Positions 7,325 through 16,158 of a stretch of 36,089 bases of DNA are shown piece by piece; position 1 is the stretch's first letter; each line of letters opens with the position of its first letter. The stretch lies in the NCBI GenBank assembly GCA_016935315.1, contig JAFGRD010000082.1, positions 1-36,089 on the forward strand, read 5' to 3'. The position numbers and the translations under genes are program-made. A model generated the notes under the pieces. That model was given only the letters and a program-made list of their open reading frames with translations, searched no databases and was not told the DNA's origin. The DNA comes from Pirellulales bacterium. Its GTDB lineage: Bacteria; Planctomycetota; Planctomycetia; Pirellulales; Thermoguttaceae.

Positions 7325-9469
7325 ATGAAACGCCGTTTGATCGCGACGGTTGGGTTGGTAATACTGCTGATCGGATGCAGGCTGTTTTCCTCGTCGAACC
7401 ACAGTACAGCGGCGCCGCCGGCCAGTGCAGACGCGGATGGACCGGACGCGGCCGATGAGGGCGGCGACTTTCGACTTCCCTTGAGCGATGACGGCTGGTT
7501 CGACTTGCACTCCCTGCTGGTCGCCAGCGACGGGAGCCGCAGCTTGGGGAACCATCGGGCGCGCTTCAACGACTCGCGGGACCACGGCAGCAAGATCGTC
7601 TTCTTCGATCCGGTCGCGGGCGACAACGACACGGCGGACGTCTATTGGTGGGACGGCCGCCGGATCGTCGATTCGGCCGGCCGGCCGGCCAATCCTGAGA
7701 ACGGCGAAGCCTATGGCATCGATCCCCTGCTGCCCAACGAAAAGGCCGTGCGGCCGTTTCGCCACGGCGTGGGCATGGTGCGCAATGCCGATGCCGACCC
7801 GCGGCTGCGGACAAATGATCGTGATTGCAGCGCCGTCGCCGGCGGATACCCGGACTGGTTTCTCTATCGCCGGGGCCGGACACACGATACGTTTGACAGT
7901 CCCTTGGTCGGTGGACGCAGTGCGCGGGAGCCGATGGTCATCGTCGCCTACGGCCCGCGCGAAGACGGCCGTGCGGTCATGGACCCGGCCGAGGGGAAGC
8001 GGGTGAGCTTCCAGGGCAAGCAGCGGAGCGTCTGCAACCCGATGTCGGCCGGCACGCGGGGGGCCGAGACGGTTTGGATCCATCTGGTCCTCTCGGGACT
8101 GGATGTCCGAGCGCCCTGGTCGGCGTTGGGGGCCCATGAAGCCAACTCCTATTCGGGCGGTCCTGTGACTGCCTATGCGGAGGACTGCCGCTGGGCGTAC
8201 GGTGAAGGAGGGCGGCTGGCCTATTTGCCGCGCGGGACGACGATCCGCCGCAGCGTGGTGGCGTTCAGCTCGCGCGCAAATGCCCATAACCAGGGCTACT
8301 TTGCCAGCGGTTTCCGCTGCTCGACGACGTTCGATGAAGTGATCTTCTATCGCAACGGCTACAAGAGCAACCCGCGCACCGACCCCGACCCAAGACGCGA
8401 CATCTTCAGCCGCAATGTCTATCAGGGCGGCGGCGCGATGCTGGGCCACCGGTACTTGGGCATCATCTCGGCCGACGGCGGCTCGGGTGGGCCGCAGATG
8501 CGACTCGGTGGGCAGATCGAGCGGAGCCTGATCGTGGAAGGTTACTGGTACAACTCGACCAACAGCAACAAGCTGGTCAACCCGTGGCTGATCAGTCGTG
8601 AGCAATCGGGGCAGTCGGCGCTGGTGCGAAACAACGTGCAACTGGTCTTCGCCTTCCCCACGCCCCGCGACCCCGACACGGCCGCGCGCAAATCGTCCCC
8701 CGCGGCCCAGCCCGCCTGGGGATACTCGTTGGCGTCGGCGTCGTTCGGGGCCTTGGTCGAAGGGAACATCATCAGCCAGGCGATGCTGATCGACGAGTTG
8801 GGCGTCGACGAGGGTTCCCGCGGCCACGGGATCGGCCTCTCGACCACGCCCGAGACGTACGAAGACGGCCGCGGCTACTCGCAGCAGAACAACACCATTC
8901 GGGGCAACATCGTCTATCGGACGGGCACGGGGCTGCAGATCCAGGGCGACTGGTCGGACGCCCGCGGCATCGTGGTCGAAAACAACGTGCTGGTGGCCAA
9001 CAGTGCGGTTCAGAACCGGGCTGAGGGGATTGCCGGGCCGGAGGTGCTGAGTCTGCGCAACAATCGTTTCTACGCCCACGGCGGTTTGCCGGGCAAAGAG
9101 TCGTTTGCGTCGGGCAACAAAACGGCCGAGTATGCCAGCGCCGCGGCGGCCGAGGGCTGGCCCGACCCGAACCGCACGCTCAAGCGCTACGTGACCGAAG
9201 TGCTGGGCCTGACGCTGCTGGACTGGGCCGACGCCCCCTGGTTGGACCCGGCGGTGCGCGAGGCGAGAATCCAGGCCGGTGAGAGCTATGACCCGATGGG
9301 CATGAAGACCTTCATGGCCGTGGCCACGAACATGCGCCGCGGCGGCGAGGCGGTGCCCGGCAAGGGCAAGCCGTCTTGGACCGGCGACTACCGCTGGGAC
9401 ACACGTCTGACCGGGCCGGCCGTGGTGAATTGGATCCGCGCCGGGTTCGGGCTGCCGGCAGTCGAGTGA
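7325..9469 (+). CDS. Large right-handed beta-helix-like lipoprotein
   Basis: The protein has 714 residues. The ATG at 7325 is preferred over the in-frame GTG at 7310 because GGAAGAG lies 8 nt before it and the signal then starts normally (MKRRLIATVG). The lipobox LIGC (15-18) makes Cys18 a lipidation site. After a low-complexity Ala/Ser/Asp linker, the protein has a long beta-rich region. About residues 490-590 show repeated short strands of parallel beta-helix type (EGNIISQAML, NTIRGNIVYR, GIVVENNVLVANS). Such folds commonly bind or cleave acidic polysaccharides, but no catalytic Asp/Arg set of a named lyase family could be assigned. It is the first gene of a plus-strand run with the serine hydrolase 113 bp downstream. 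Confidence 0.8.
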   Translation: MKRRLIATVGLVILLIGCRLFSSSNHSTAAPPASADADGPDAADEGGDFRLPLSDDGWFDLHSLLVASDGSRSLGNHRARFNDSRDHGSKIVFFDPVAGDNDTADVYWWDGRRIVDSAGRPANPENGEAYGIDPLLPNEKAVRPFRHGVGMVRNADADPRLRTNDRDCSAVAGGYPDWFLYRRGRTHDTFDSPLVGGRSAREPMVIVAYGPREDGRAVMDPAEGKRVSFQGKQRSVCNPMSAGTRGAETVWIHLVLSGLDVRAPWSALGAHEANSYSGGPVTAYAEDCRWAYGEGGRLAYLPRGTTIRRSVVAFSSRANAHNQGYFASGFRCSTTFDEVIFYRNGYKSNPRTDPDPRRDIFSRNVYQGGGAMLGHRYLGIISADGGSGGPQMRLGGQIERSLIVEGYWYNSTNSNKLVNPWLISREQSGQSALVRNNVQLVFAFPTPRDPDTAARKSSPAAQPAWGYSLASASFGALVEGNIISQAMLIDELGVDEGSRGHGIGLSTTPETYEDGRGYSQQNNTIRGNIVYRTGTGLQIQGDWSDARGIVVENNVLVANSAVQNRAEGIAGPEVLSLRNNRFYAHGGLPGKESFASGNKTAEYASAAAAEGWPDPNRTLKRYVTEVLGLTLLDWADAPWLDPAVREARIQAGESYDPMGMKTFMAVATNMRRGGEAVPGKGKPSWTGDYRWDTRLTGPAVVNWIRAGFGLPAVE

Positions 9470-9582
9470 GGTCCCGGCTCTCCTGCCCGATCGTGTGTTG
9501 CCCTTGGAGTTGGACACCCTCGAACAACAAACCGACAGAACTCTTCCCGCTTTTTCGCCGCGAAAACCAGCAGAGGTGAACC

Positions 9583-11298
9583 GTGAACGCCGTGACTCCT
9601 ACTCTGTGCCGATTCGCCCTGGCAGCGATGGTCTTCCTTCTCTTTCTTGCTGCCGTGGGGCATGGCGCGCCGGCGGATGTTGACTATGCTCCGGTCGTTG
9701 CCGAGGTCGAGCAACTCGTCAAAGCGGAATTGGACCGGGGCATCCTGACCGGCGTGTCGGTAGCCTTGGTCTCCGACCAGCGGATCGTGTTCGCCGAGGG
9801 GTTCGGATGGGCCGATGAGGCGACGCGGCGACCGGCGACACGACAGACCATTTACCGGGCGGGTTCGATCTCGAAACTGTTCACGGCGTTGTCGGCCATG
9901 CAACTGGTCGAGCGAGGTGTGCTCGAACTGGATCGGCCCGTGAACACTTACTGCCCCGACTTTCGGATTGTCGTGCCGTTCGAAGACGCCGATCCGATCA
10001 CGCTGCGACAACTGATGTGCCATCGGTCCGGGCTGGTCCGTGAGTCGCCCGTGGGCGGTTACTTCGACCCGGGGGAGCCCTCGGTTTCCGAGACCGTCGC
10101 GAGTCTCGCCGACTGCGTCCTGGTACATCGGCCGAACACGAAGACGAAGTACTCCAACATCGGCGTGACCGTTGTCGGGCACGTGGTGTCCAAGGTGTCG
10201 GGTCAGCCATTTTCGGCCTATGCACGCGATCACCTCCTGAAGCCGATCGGGATGACCGGTTCCGCATTCCTGGCCGACCAGGCGGTCCGGGAGCACCTGG
10301 CGACCAGCTACATGCAGGTGGCCGATGGCCGAGGCGGATTCCGCCGGATCGAGAGTCCGGTATTCGAGCTAGGCACCCTACCGGCCGGCAATCTCTATAC
10401 GTCGGCGGAGGATCTGGGCCGGTTCCTTGTGTTCTTGTTTGCCGCGGGGACCGTTGAAGGAAAGCCTCTGATCAAGCCCGAGTCGCTGGAGACCATGTTT
10501 ACGCCCCAGTTGGTCGAAGCGGAATCGGGCTTCGGCCTGGGATTCCATGTCGGCCGGTTTCGCGATTACAAGCAGGTCAGCCACACGGGCGCGGTCTATG
10601 GATTCAGCTCTTCGTTGACAGCCGTTCCGGAACTGAAAGTGGGCGTGGTCGTGTTGGCCAACGAAGACATTGCCACCGGGCCGGTTCGCAAGCTTTCCGC
10701 CGCCGCGCTGGAGCGGATGGCCGACGCCCGGCTGAACATCGCAGCGGCGCCCGAGGTGGCCCTGGCCAGCGCGGAGCCGCCTGAGGTGAAACCCTATCTG
10801 GGGGGTTACGAATCGGAGAGCTACTGGGCGCGCATCGAATCGCACGGCGGGCAGTTGACGGCGGTCGTTTCCGGACAACGTCTCGTGCTTACGGCGATAG
10901 ACGCCGACGAGTATTCGGCCGACGGACGGTGGGCTACGGATTCGCCGGTCGAGTTTGCGCGGGACGACGACGGCCGAGTCTCCGGCTTCGAGGCGCTGGG
11001 GCAGACGTTCCGGCGAGTCGACCCGCAAGCGGTGCCGCCCGTGCCGGACGCATGGCGCGAATTCCTCGGCAGCTACGGCCCCGATTTCATCCCGCTGGTC
11101 GTTTCCATCAAGCACGGTCATCTCTATGCGATGACCGAGAACATGGTCGACTACCGGCTTACGCCGCTGAACCGCACGGTCTTCAAGATGCCGCCGGGTA
11201 TGTACGAGGACGAGCAACTGGTTTTCCAGGTGGGCCCCGACGGAAGCGTGCACGGCACGGTGCTGGCGGGCATGATCCTGCGTCGCACGGACCCATAG
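9583..11298 (+). CDS. Secreted beta-lactamase/penicillin-binding-like serine hydrolase
   Basis: The protein has 571 residues. The GTG at 9583 follows AGAGGTG, and a signal peptide runs to about residue 28 (AAVGHGAPA). The serine beta-lactamase-like (class C/EstB) domain has all three expected motifs: S95-I-S-K98, Y190-S-N192 and H334-T-G336. Residues beyond about 400 form a C-terminal beta-barrel-like extension of the sort often seen in D-aminopeptidase- or esterase-like members (LGSYGPDFIPLVVSIKHG). These enzymes act on D-amino-acid peptides, esters or amides outside the cytoplasm; resistance to antibiotics is not implied. The DUF819 transporter-like gene starts 10 bp after its stop, so the pair is almost certainly an operon in which the hydrolase product may be taken up. 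Confidence 0.92.
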   Translation: MNAVTPTLCRFALAAMVFLLFLAAVGHGAPADVDYAPVVAEVEQLVKAELDRGILTGVSVALVSDQRIVFAEGFGWADEATRRPATRQTIYRAGSISKLFTALSAMQLVERGVLELDRPVNTYCPDFRIVVPFEDADPITLRQLMCHRSGLVRESPVGGYFDPGEPSVSETVASLADCVLVHRPNTKTKYSNIGVTVVGHVVSKVSGQPFSAYARDHLLKPIGMTGSAFLADQAVREHLATSYMQVADGRGGFRRIESPVFELGTLPAGNLYTSAEDLGRFLVFLFAAGTVEGKPLIKPESLETMFTPQLVEAESGFGLGFHVGRFRDYKQVSHTGAVYGFSSSLTAVPELKVGVVVLANEDIATGPVRKLSAAALERMADARLNIAAAPEVALASAEPPEVKPYLGGYESESYWARIESHGGQLTAVVSGQRLVLTAIDADEYSADGRWATDSPVEFARDDDGRVSGFEALGQTFRRVDPQAVPPVPDAWREFLGSYGPDFIPLVVSIKHGHLYAMTENMVDYRLTPLNRTVFKMPPGMYEDEQLVFQVGPDGSVHGTVLAGMILRRTDP

Positions 11299-11308
11299 GA
11301 GCGCCTCC

Positions 11309-12571
11309 TTGAATTCAAGTTGCATCGGCACGACGGCCCCTTGGGTCTGGTTCAAGAGTCTTCAAGACATGCCGGCGCTGGTAGCGCCTGGCGACGCCTG
11401 GACACTGTGGGCGATTATACTGGCGGGAGTCGCGGCCAGCATCTACTTGGAGCAGACCTACCGGTGGGCGGCCAAGATGAGTGGGCCCGTGCTGGCCCTG
11501 GTGGCGGCGATGGTGCTGTCGAATCTGAAGATCACCCCGACAGCATCGCCCACGTACGACGTGGTCCACGATTACCTGGTGCCGATCGCCATTCCACTGC
11601 TGCTGATGCGAGCCGACGTCCGGCGGATCGTCCGCACAAGCGGCACGATGTTCGCCGCGTTCCATCTCAGCGCGCTGGGAACACTCCTGGGCGCGTTGCT
11701 GGCCGCCTGGTTGTTTCGCGGCGTCTTCGAGCATCTGGCGGAGGTAACCGGGATCATGACTGCCAGCTACACGGGCGGCGGCGTCAACTTCTTTGCCGTC
11801 AAGGGGTCGTTCCAGGTCAGCGAAGATCTCACCAATCCGCTGCTTGTCGCCGATAATTTCATCATGGCGGGGATCTTCGGCTTGCTGCTGGTGCTCGCCG
11901 GAACGCGGCTCTTGCTGCGGCTGTACCCCCATCCGCACTCGCTGGAAACCAACACCGAGAACGGACGCTCACTGGCGGCCGAACACTGGCGGCCCAAGCA
12001 GATTTCGCTGTTGGACATTGCCAAATGCCTTGCCTTCGCCGTGGTGGTTTCGGCAGTCTCCCACAAGCTCGCTGCGGCCATCGCAGCGACTTCGTTGCCG
12101 CCCTTGGCGCGAGCAGTCGTCGGCAACCAGTACGTGCTGATCACCCTGCTTTCGGTGACCGCCGCCACGCTGCTTCACCGGCGGATCGAGAAGATCGGCG
12201 GTTCCGAGGAGTTGGGCGCCTATCTGCTCTATACGTTCTTCTTCGTGATCGGCTTGCCGGCGGATTTGGTGGCCGTGATGACCAAAGTGCCCATGATGTT
12301 TGTCTTCTGTCTGGTAATCGCCCTGGTGAACTTGACGGTCACCTTGCTGCTGGGAAAACTGCTGCGGCTGAACCTCGAGGAGCTGTTGGTCTGCGTCAAC
12401 GCCACGCTGGGAGGTCCCCCGTCGGCCGCGGCGATGGCGATCACCAAGGGCTGGTCGAAACTGGTGCTGCCGGCGCTGCTGGTGGGAATCTGGGGGTACG
12501 TGATCGGCACGTTTCTCGGCGTGCTGGTCGGCGAGACGTTGCGGCTCTGGATGACGGGCGGAGGCACCTGA
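11309..12571 (+). CDS. DUF819 family multi-pass membrane protein
   Basis: The protein has 420 residues with about ten or more hydrophobic helices. The TTG start at 11309 is chosen because GGAG overlapping the preceding stop is 7 nt away; an internal ATG at 11369 would lose only the non-hydrophobic leader. The DUF819 signatures are clear: TASYTGGGVNF at 151-161 with a following LVADNFIMAGIFG, and LGGPPSAAAMA around 367-377 followed by KGW. The family (YjcL-like) is a putative transporter with unknown substrate, and its two Gly-rich half-repeats suggest inverted-topology carrier architecture. Its immediate coupling to an exported serine hydrolase suggests import of a small peptide, amino acid or acid released outside, which is inference. 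Confidence 0.92.
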   Translation: MNSSCIGTTAPWVWFKSLQDMPALVAPGDAWTLWAIILAGVAASIYLEQTYRWAAKMSGPVLALVAAMVLSNLKITPTASPTYDVVHDYLVPIAIPLLLMRADVRRIVRTSGTMFAAFHLSALGTLLGALLAAWLFRGVFEHLAEVTGIMTASYTGGGVNFFAVKGSFQVSEDLTNPLLVADNFIMAGIFGLLLVLAGTRLLLRLYPHPHSLETNTENGRSLAAEHWRPKQISLLDIAKCLAFAVVVSAVSHKLAAAIAATSLPPLARAVVGNQYVLITLLSVTAATLLHRRIEKIGGSEELGAYLLYTFFFVIGLPADLVAVMTKVPMMFVFCLVIALVNLTVTLLLGKLLRLNLEELLVCVNATLGGPPSAAAMAITKGWSKLVLPALLVGIWGYVIGTFLGVLVGETLRLWMTGGGT

Positions 12572-12786
12572 CGGCGATGGTACGAAGTCCCGCCGACCCG
12601 GCAGTGGGTCGAGCGCCGATCATACGCTGACCGGGCGGATGCTTCGCCTTGCCCTATCGGTGGAAAGACACTGTCGGCCGCCTCTGTGACTGAGGGCGGA
12701 TCGTGTCGGGGACTGTCTCGATTCGCTCGCAGCGAGAAGGGGACCGTCGCCCCGGGGCCCTGGGTGCAGACAGTTGCCCGTTTCGC
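12572..12786. other. Convergent intergenic spacer with short GGGGAC repeats
   Basis: This 215-bp spacer lies between the DUF819 gene and the isomerase, which converge on it. It contains GGGGACTGTC at 12709-12718, GGGGACCGTC at 12739-12748, an inverted GACAGT at 12769-12774, and a small hairpin TCGCTCGCAGCGA between the first two. No T-run follows, so a classical intrinsic terminator is not supported, although the position suits a bidirectional end of transcription. Confidence 0.35.
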
Positions 12787-13692
12787 TCAGACCAACTCGC
12801 CGGCCGTCTTCTCGACGAAGGCGAGGCACTGGGCGACCTCTTCGAGCAGCTTCGGGGAATCGTGCTCGTACTCCAACGACATCACGCCTTGAAAGCCCTG
12901 CCGCTTCAGCTCCTTCAACACGGCAGAGTAGTCGGCCCGGCCGGTGCCCAGCGGAACGTCCCGGGCTTCGGGCTTGCCCCATTCGGCGACGTCCTTCAAA
13001 TGGAACGTGATGATTCGGCCTTCCATCTTTTTGAGACACTCGATCGGATTCAAGCCGGAGCGGACCCAGTGTCCCGTGTCGCAACAGGCGCCGATCCGCT
13101 TGCCGCGGCCTTGGCACGCGGCCATGACGCTGTCGGGGTTCCAGTAGTGGGAGCTGGGCGATTGGGGGTGGTTGTGGACCGCCAGGTTGATCTGGTACTG
13201 GTCGCACAGCTTCTCGACCATGTCGAAGGCCTCGGCGGGCGGTTCGGCGACGATCGTCCGGGCGCCCATCTCCTTGGCGAACTCGAACGCCTTGGCGGCG
13301 GCACTCTGGTCCGCGTCGATGCCCGCATAGTAATTGGGCATGCTGATGCCGTAGTCGGCCATCCGCTGCTTCATCTCCTTGCGGAGCAGGGCCGAGAGCG
13401 ATTCGCCCGTCTTCAGCTCGGGCCGCGCCTTGTCCAGACCGAGGAAGAAACACGGCTCGACGTGCGCCACGCCCAGCTTCGCGATCATTTCCAGCGCTTC
13501 GTAGAAGCAGAAGCGGCGGAAGGTATAGAGCTGGCAAGCAACCGGCCAGCCGATCTTCTCGGCGGTCGGCGTGCTGCGTTTGGGGGCCTCGGCGGCAGCG
13601 ACGCGGAGATTGCCCAAACTGGCGTAAGAAGCTCCGGCCGCCGCCGCGGCGGTCGCTCGCAGGAACGTACGACGGTCAACAGATCGTGTCAT
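12787..13692 (-). CDS. Tat-exported sugar phosphate isomerase/epimerase-like TIM barrel
   Basis: The protein has 301 residues. The ATG at 13692 has AAGGAG 9 nt upstream. A twin-arginine signal (DRRTFLRATAAAAAG, residues 6-20) leads the exported protein. The remainder is a xylose-isomerase-like (AP_endonuc_2) barrel with strand-end metal-ligand candidates E150, D205 (CCDTGHW), H231 (ITFHLKD) and E274 (SLEYEHD), as expected for hydroxypyruvate isomerase and 3-keto-sugar epimerase/hydratase relatives. It has the usual family length. It stands alone on the minus strand, and repeat copy B begins 25 bp upstream of its start codon, so its 5' leader or promoter may include that element. Its likely role is isomerisation or epimerisation of a sugar in the periplasm, with the substrate unknown. 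Confidence 0.92.
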   Translation of the reverse strand: MTRSVDRRTFLRATAAAAAGASYASLGNLRVAAAEAPKRSTPTAEKIGWPVACQLYTFRRFCFYEALEMIAKLGVAHVEPCFFLGLDKARPELKTGESLSALLRKEMKQRMADYGISMPNYYAGIDADQSAAAKAFEFAKEMGARTIVAEPPAEAFDMVEKLCDQYQINLAVHNHPQSPSSHYWNPDSVMAACQGRGKRIGACCDTGHWVRSGLNPIECLKKMEGRIITFHLKDVAEWGKPEARDVPLGTGRADYSAVLKELKRQGFQGVMSLEYEHDSPKLLEEVAQCLAFVEKTAGELV

Positions 13693-14058
13693 GATACGGG
13701 CTCCTTCGGGAGTGCTCTATTGATGTTTGCATTGCGAATGATCAAGGCCGACCAACGGGAGGCCGGAAAAATCGGGCTCCCGTTGGTCGCCCTCGCGCAT
13801 TGACTATGCAAACGTCAATAGTTGGCGAGTGACTTCTCCACGGATGCTCGACGTCCGGCAGGACCCCATTCTATCACACGACGGGGGGCGTGCGGTAGTA
13901 GCCGCCTGTGGATTCTGGACGCGGCCTCTTGAAAGGGCCGCTCGCCCTGCTATGCTGGATCCGTTGGCGGTCATCTCTCACCTTGCCGACTGCCACGAGC
14001 CGATGCACGTTTCCCGGTATTTCCCTTCAGTATTTCACACCTCACGAAAGGCATCATT
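13693..14058. other. Divergent intergenic region carrying repeat copy B
   Basis: This 366-bp gap separates the isomerase (minus) and the beta-helix/PKD gene (plus). Repeat copy B occupies 13718-13820. The remaining 230 bp holds no gene that I can support and no obvious promoter pair. Confidence 0.6.
13718..13820 (+). repeat. 103-bp palindromic repeat element, copy B
   Basis: The ends are inverted repeats: CTATTGATGTTTGCAT (13717-13732) against ATGCAAACGTCAATAG (13806-13821), matching at 15 of 16 positions. A 13-bp perfect hairpin lies inside, 13749-13761 pairing with 13777-13789 around a 15-nt loop. It equals copy A in length and matches it at about 92 of 103 positions in the opposite orientation. 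Both ends carry TA, which could be the duplicated target of a Tc1/IS630-type insertion (inference). There is no coding capacity. Confidence 0.8.
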
Positions 14059-16089
14059 ATGCACACCGTTTGTCTCCTGCTGGCTTCGCTGCTTACCACG
14101 GCAACGGCGGAAGAGATCGTGGTCACCGGCGATCTGACCCTCGAGAAGAACGCCCAACTCCGCGCGAACCTCGTGATCCGGGCGGATTACGTCACGATCG
14201 ACGGCAACGGCGCCACGCTCCTCGGCCCCGGTCAGCCAGGAAAGCCGGACACCTTCCAGGGCTACGGAATCGTCGCCGACGGTTGCCGGGGAGTCACGCT
14301 TCGCAACATCAAGGTCAAGGGTTTTGCCGCGGCTCTGGTCGTCAGCGACGGCGACCACTGGCTGGTGGAGGGCTGCGACTTCTCCGACAACTATCACGTG
14401 CCGGAGGCCGGCTGGGGAAACGGCCCTCGCCAGGGCGGCCTGATTCTTACCCGCGTCCGCCAATCCGTCTTCCGCGACAACCGGGCCAACCGCGTCTGGA
14501 ACGGTCTCGATCTGGACCAGTGCTCGGACAACCTCGTCCTGGACAATGATTTCTCCCACTGCTCGAACGTCTGCCTGAAAATGGCCACTTCCACCCGCAA
14601 CCAGATTCTGGACAACAACCTCTCCTACGGGCTTCGCATCAGCCCGGGCGAAGTGCACGCCCGCGACTCGACCTGCGTGCTGATCGAGAGCGGCTCGGAC
14701 GACAACCTGTTTCGCGGCAACGACATCACCCACGGCGGCGACGGAGTCTTCATCCGCGTGCTCAACGGTTGGGTCTCGACCGGCAACACGTTCATCGAGA
14801 ACGATTGCTCGTACGCCAACAACAATTGCTTCGAGGCCTGGAGCCCCGGCAACACGTTCATCCGCAACAAGGCGAATCACGGCTCGTACGGCTTCTGGCT
14901 CGGCGGCAGCGATCAGACCGTGTTGGTCGGTAACGAGGCGGCGTACAACGGAATGCCTGACGGATTCCACAACGCCCCCGAGGCGGGGTTCTCCCACGGC
15001 GGGATCGTCTTCGTGAGCGGCTCCTCCAGCCACAGCAAGATCGTGGGCAACCACTGCCACCACAACCATGGGGCAGGCATCGTCTTTCGCGGCGACGTAC
15101 CCACCAAGGGCAAACGATGGCGGACGTTTCACTGGATCGTCCAGCAGAACTGCATCGAGAACAACCAGTGGGGCATCTACGGCCTCTACGGCGACTGGAT
15201 CTACCTGGCAAACAACACGCTGCGAGACAATCCAAAGGGCAACTATTTTGAAGGAGTCACCAACCTGATCCAGGCTGAAGACGACCTCGACATGGCACTC
15301 CCGCCGCGGGCCGTGCTGGCCGCTCCGGCGGTCGCCACGGTGGGACACCGTGTCACCCTCGACGCGTCCGGGTCGCGCGCCGCCGGCGACAGAAGCCTCC
15401 GCTACCGCTGGGACCTGGGCGAGCGGATCTGCGAGACGCCCGTCGTGGAGCACGTTTTCACCAAGCCGGGCTTCTACCGCGTCGGCCTGACGGTCGACGA
15501 CGGCGTTTTGGCCGACCTGGCCTTCCGTGATTTCCTGGTCGTCGGCGAAGTGAAGAGCGAACTGGGCACGGAAGGCGATGCCGGTCAGTGGGGATCGGTG
15601 ATCGAAGGCGATGCGACGGGCAAGGCGAAGCTGGTGTTCGCCGACGTGCGGGACGCAGCGGTGGGACGCAGCGCCCTGCGATTCTCTCCCGACGTGTACC
15701 CCGGCCTGGACGTCACGGCCGTTTTTCCCGCCACCCGCGACGCGGGCTGGGATTTCTCCGGCTGTCGGCAGCTCGCCTTCTGGATCAAGTTCCAGAACCC
15801 GAACACCGCGGGTTTTCAGGACGCCGGGCCGGTGGTGACCTTGGAAGGCCCGAACGGGCGGATCGTCTACACGCCGGCCGACGGCCGCAACTTCCTGCGG
15901 GATACGGCGGAGAGCGAAAGCCGCTGGATGTGGCAGCAGGTGGTAATCCCGCTAGACGGCAACGGGCCGTGGAAGCGGGAGCCGGCGGGCAACGTCGACC
16001 TGGAACGCATCGACGCGATCGGCTTGTCGTTCGACTCCTGGGAAGCGGAACCGTTTACGATTTGGCTGGACGGAATGACGTGCCAGTAG
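14059..16089 (+). CDS. Secreted NosD-like beta-helix protein with PKD and C-terminal carbohydrate-binding-like domains
   Basis: The protein has 676 residues. The ATG at 14059 follows GAAAGG and gives a short signal peptide (MHTVCLLLASLLTTATA). About residues 20-410 are a right-handed beta-helix with clear rungs (VLDNDFSHCSNVCLKM, NLFRGNDITHGGDGVFI, NTFIENDCSYANNNC, SKIVGNHCHHNHGAGIVF), a pattern of NosD/DUF1565-like proteins. About 415-495 form a PKD domain (VTLDASGSRAAGD, RYRWDLGER, VEHVFTKPGFYRVGLTVDDG). The last 170 residues form a jelly-roll-like region (WDFSGCRQLAFWIKF, ending in FTIWLDGMTC) of carbohydrate-binding type. It is probably a polysaccharide-binding or lyase/epimerase-like surface protein. 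It stands alone on the plus strand and ends 69 bp from the convergent DUF4091 gene. Confidence 0.88.
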   Translation: MHTVCLLLASLLTTATAEEIVVTGDLTLEKNAQLRANLVIRADYVTIDGNGATLLGPGQPGKPDTFQGYGIVADGCRGVTLRNIKVKGFAAALVVSDGDHWLVEGCDFSDNYHVPEAGWGNGPRQGGLILTRVRQSVFRDNRANRVWNGLDLDQCSDNLVLDNDFSHCSNVCLKMATSTRNQILDNNLSYGLRISPGEVHARDSTCVLIESGSDDNLFRGNDITHGGDGVFIRVLNGWVSTGNTFIENDCSYANNNCFEAWSPGNTFIRNKANHGSYGFWLGGSDQTVLVGNEAAYNGMPDGFHNAPEAGFSHGGIVFVSGSSSHSKIVGNHCHHNHGAGIVFRGDVPTKGKRWRTFHWIVQQNCIENNQWGIYGLYGDWIYLANNTLRDNPKGNYFEGVTNLIQAEDDLDMALPPRAVLAAPAVATVGHRVTLDASGSRAAGDRSLRYRWDLGERICETPVVEHVFTKPGFYRVGLTVDDGVLADLAFRDFLVVGEVKSELGTEGDAGQWGSVIEGDATGKAKLVFADVRDAAVGRSALRFSPDVYPGLDVTAVFPATRDAGWDFSGCRQLAFWIKFQNPNTAGFQDAGPVVTLEGPNGRIVYTPADGRNFLRDTAESESRWMWQQVVIPLDGNGPWKREPAGNVDLERIDAIGLSFDSWEAEPFTIWLDGMTCQ

Positions 16090-16158
16090 TTGTCCGGCGC
16101 CGCGAACCGTAAGCCGAATCGCGTCGGGGTCCTCCGGCCTGCGGCTCGGGAGGCGTCG

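Noticed and set aside
7319-9517. Very long open frame on the minus strand opposite the beta-helix lipoprotein
   Set aside because: It is the antisense shadow of a GC-rich gene. The predicted protein is rich in Arg, His and Ala with no signal or motif, whereas the plus strand has a ribosome site, lipobox and beta-helix rungs.
9583-11298. Serine hydrolase as an antibiotic-resistance beta-lactamase
   Set aside because: The motifs are shared by D-aminopeptidases and esterases of the same fold, the protein is much longer than class C enzymes, and the operon partner is a DUF819 carrier and not an AmpR-type regulator.
14035-15453. Long minus-strand open frame opposite the beta-helix/PKD gene
   Set aside because: The composition is Val/Ala/Asp-rich and repetitive, mirroring the plus-strand rungs. 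The plus-strand frame has clear domains and a signal peptide.
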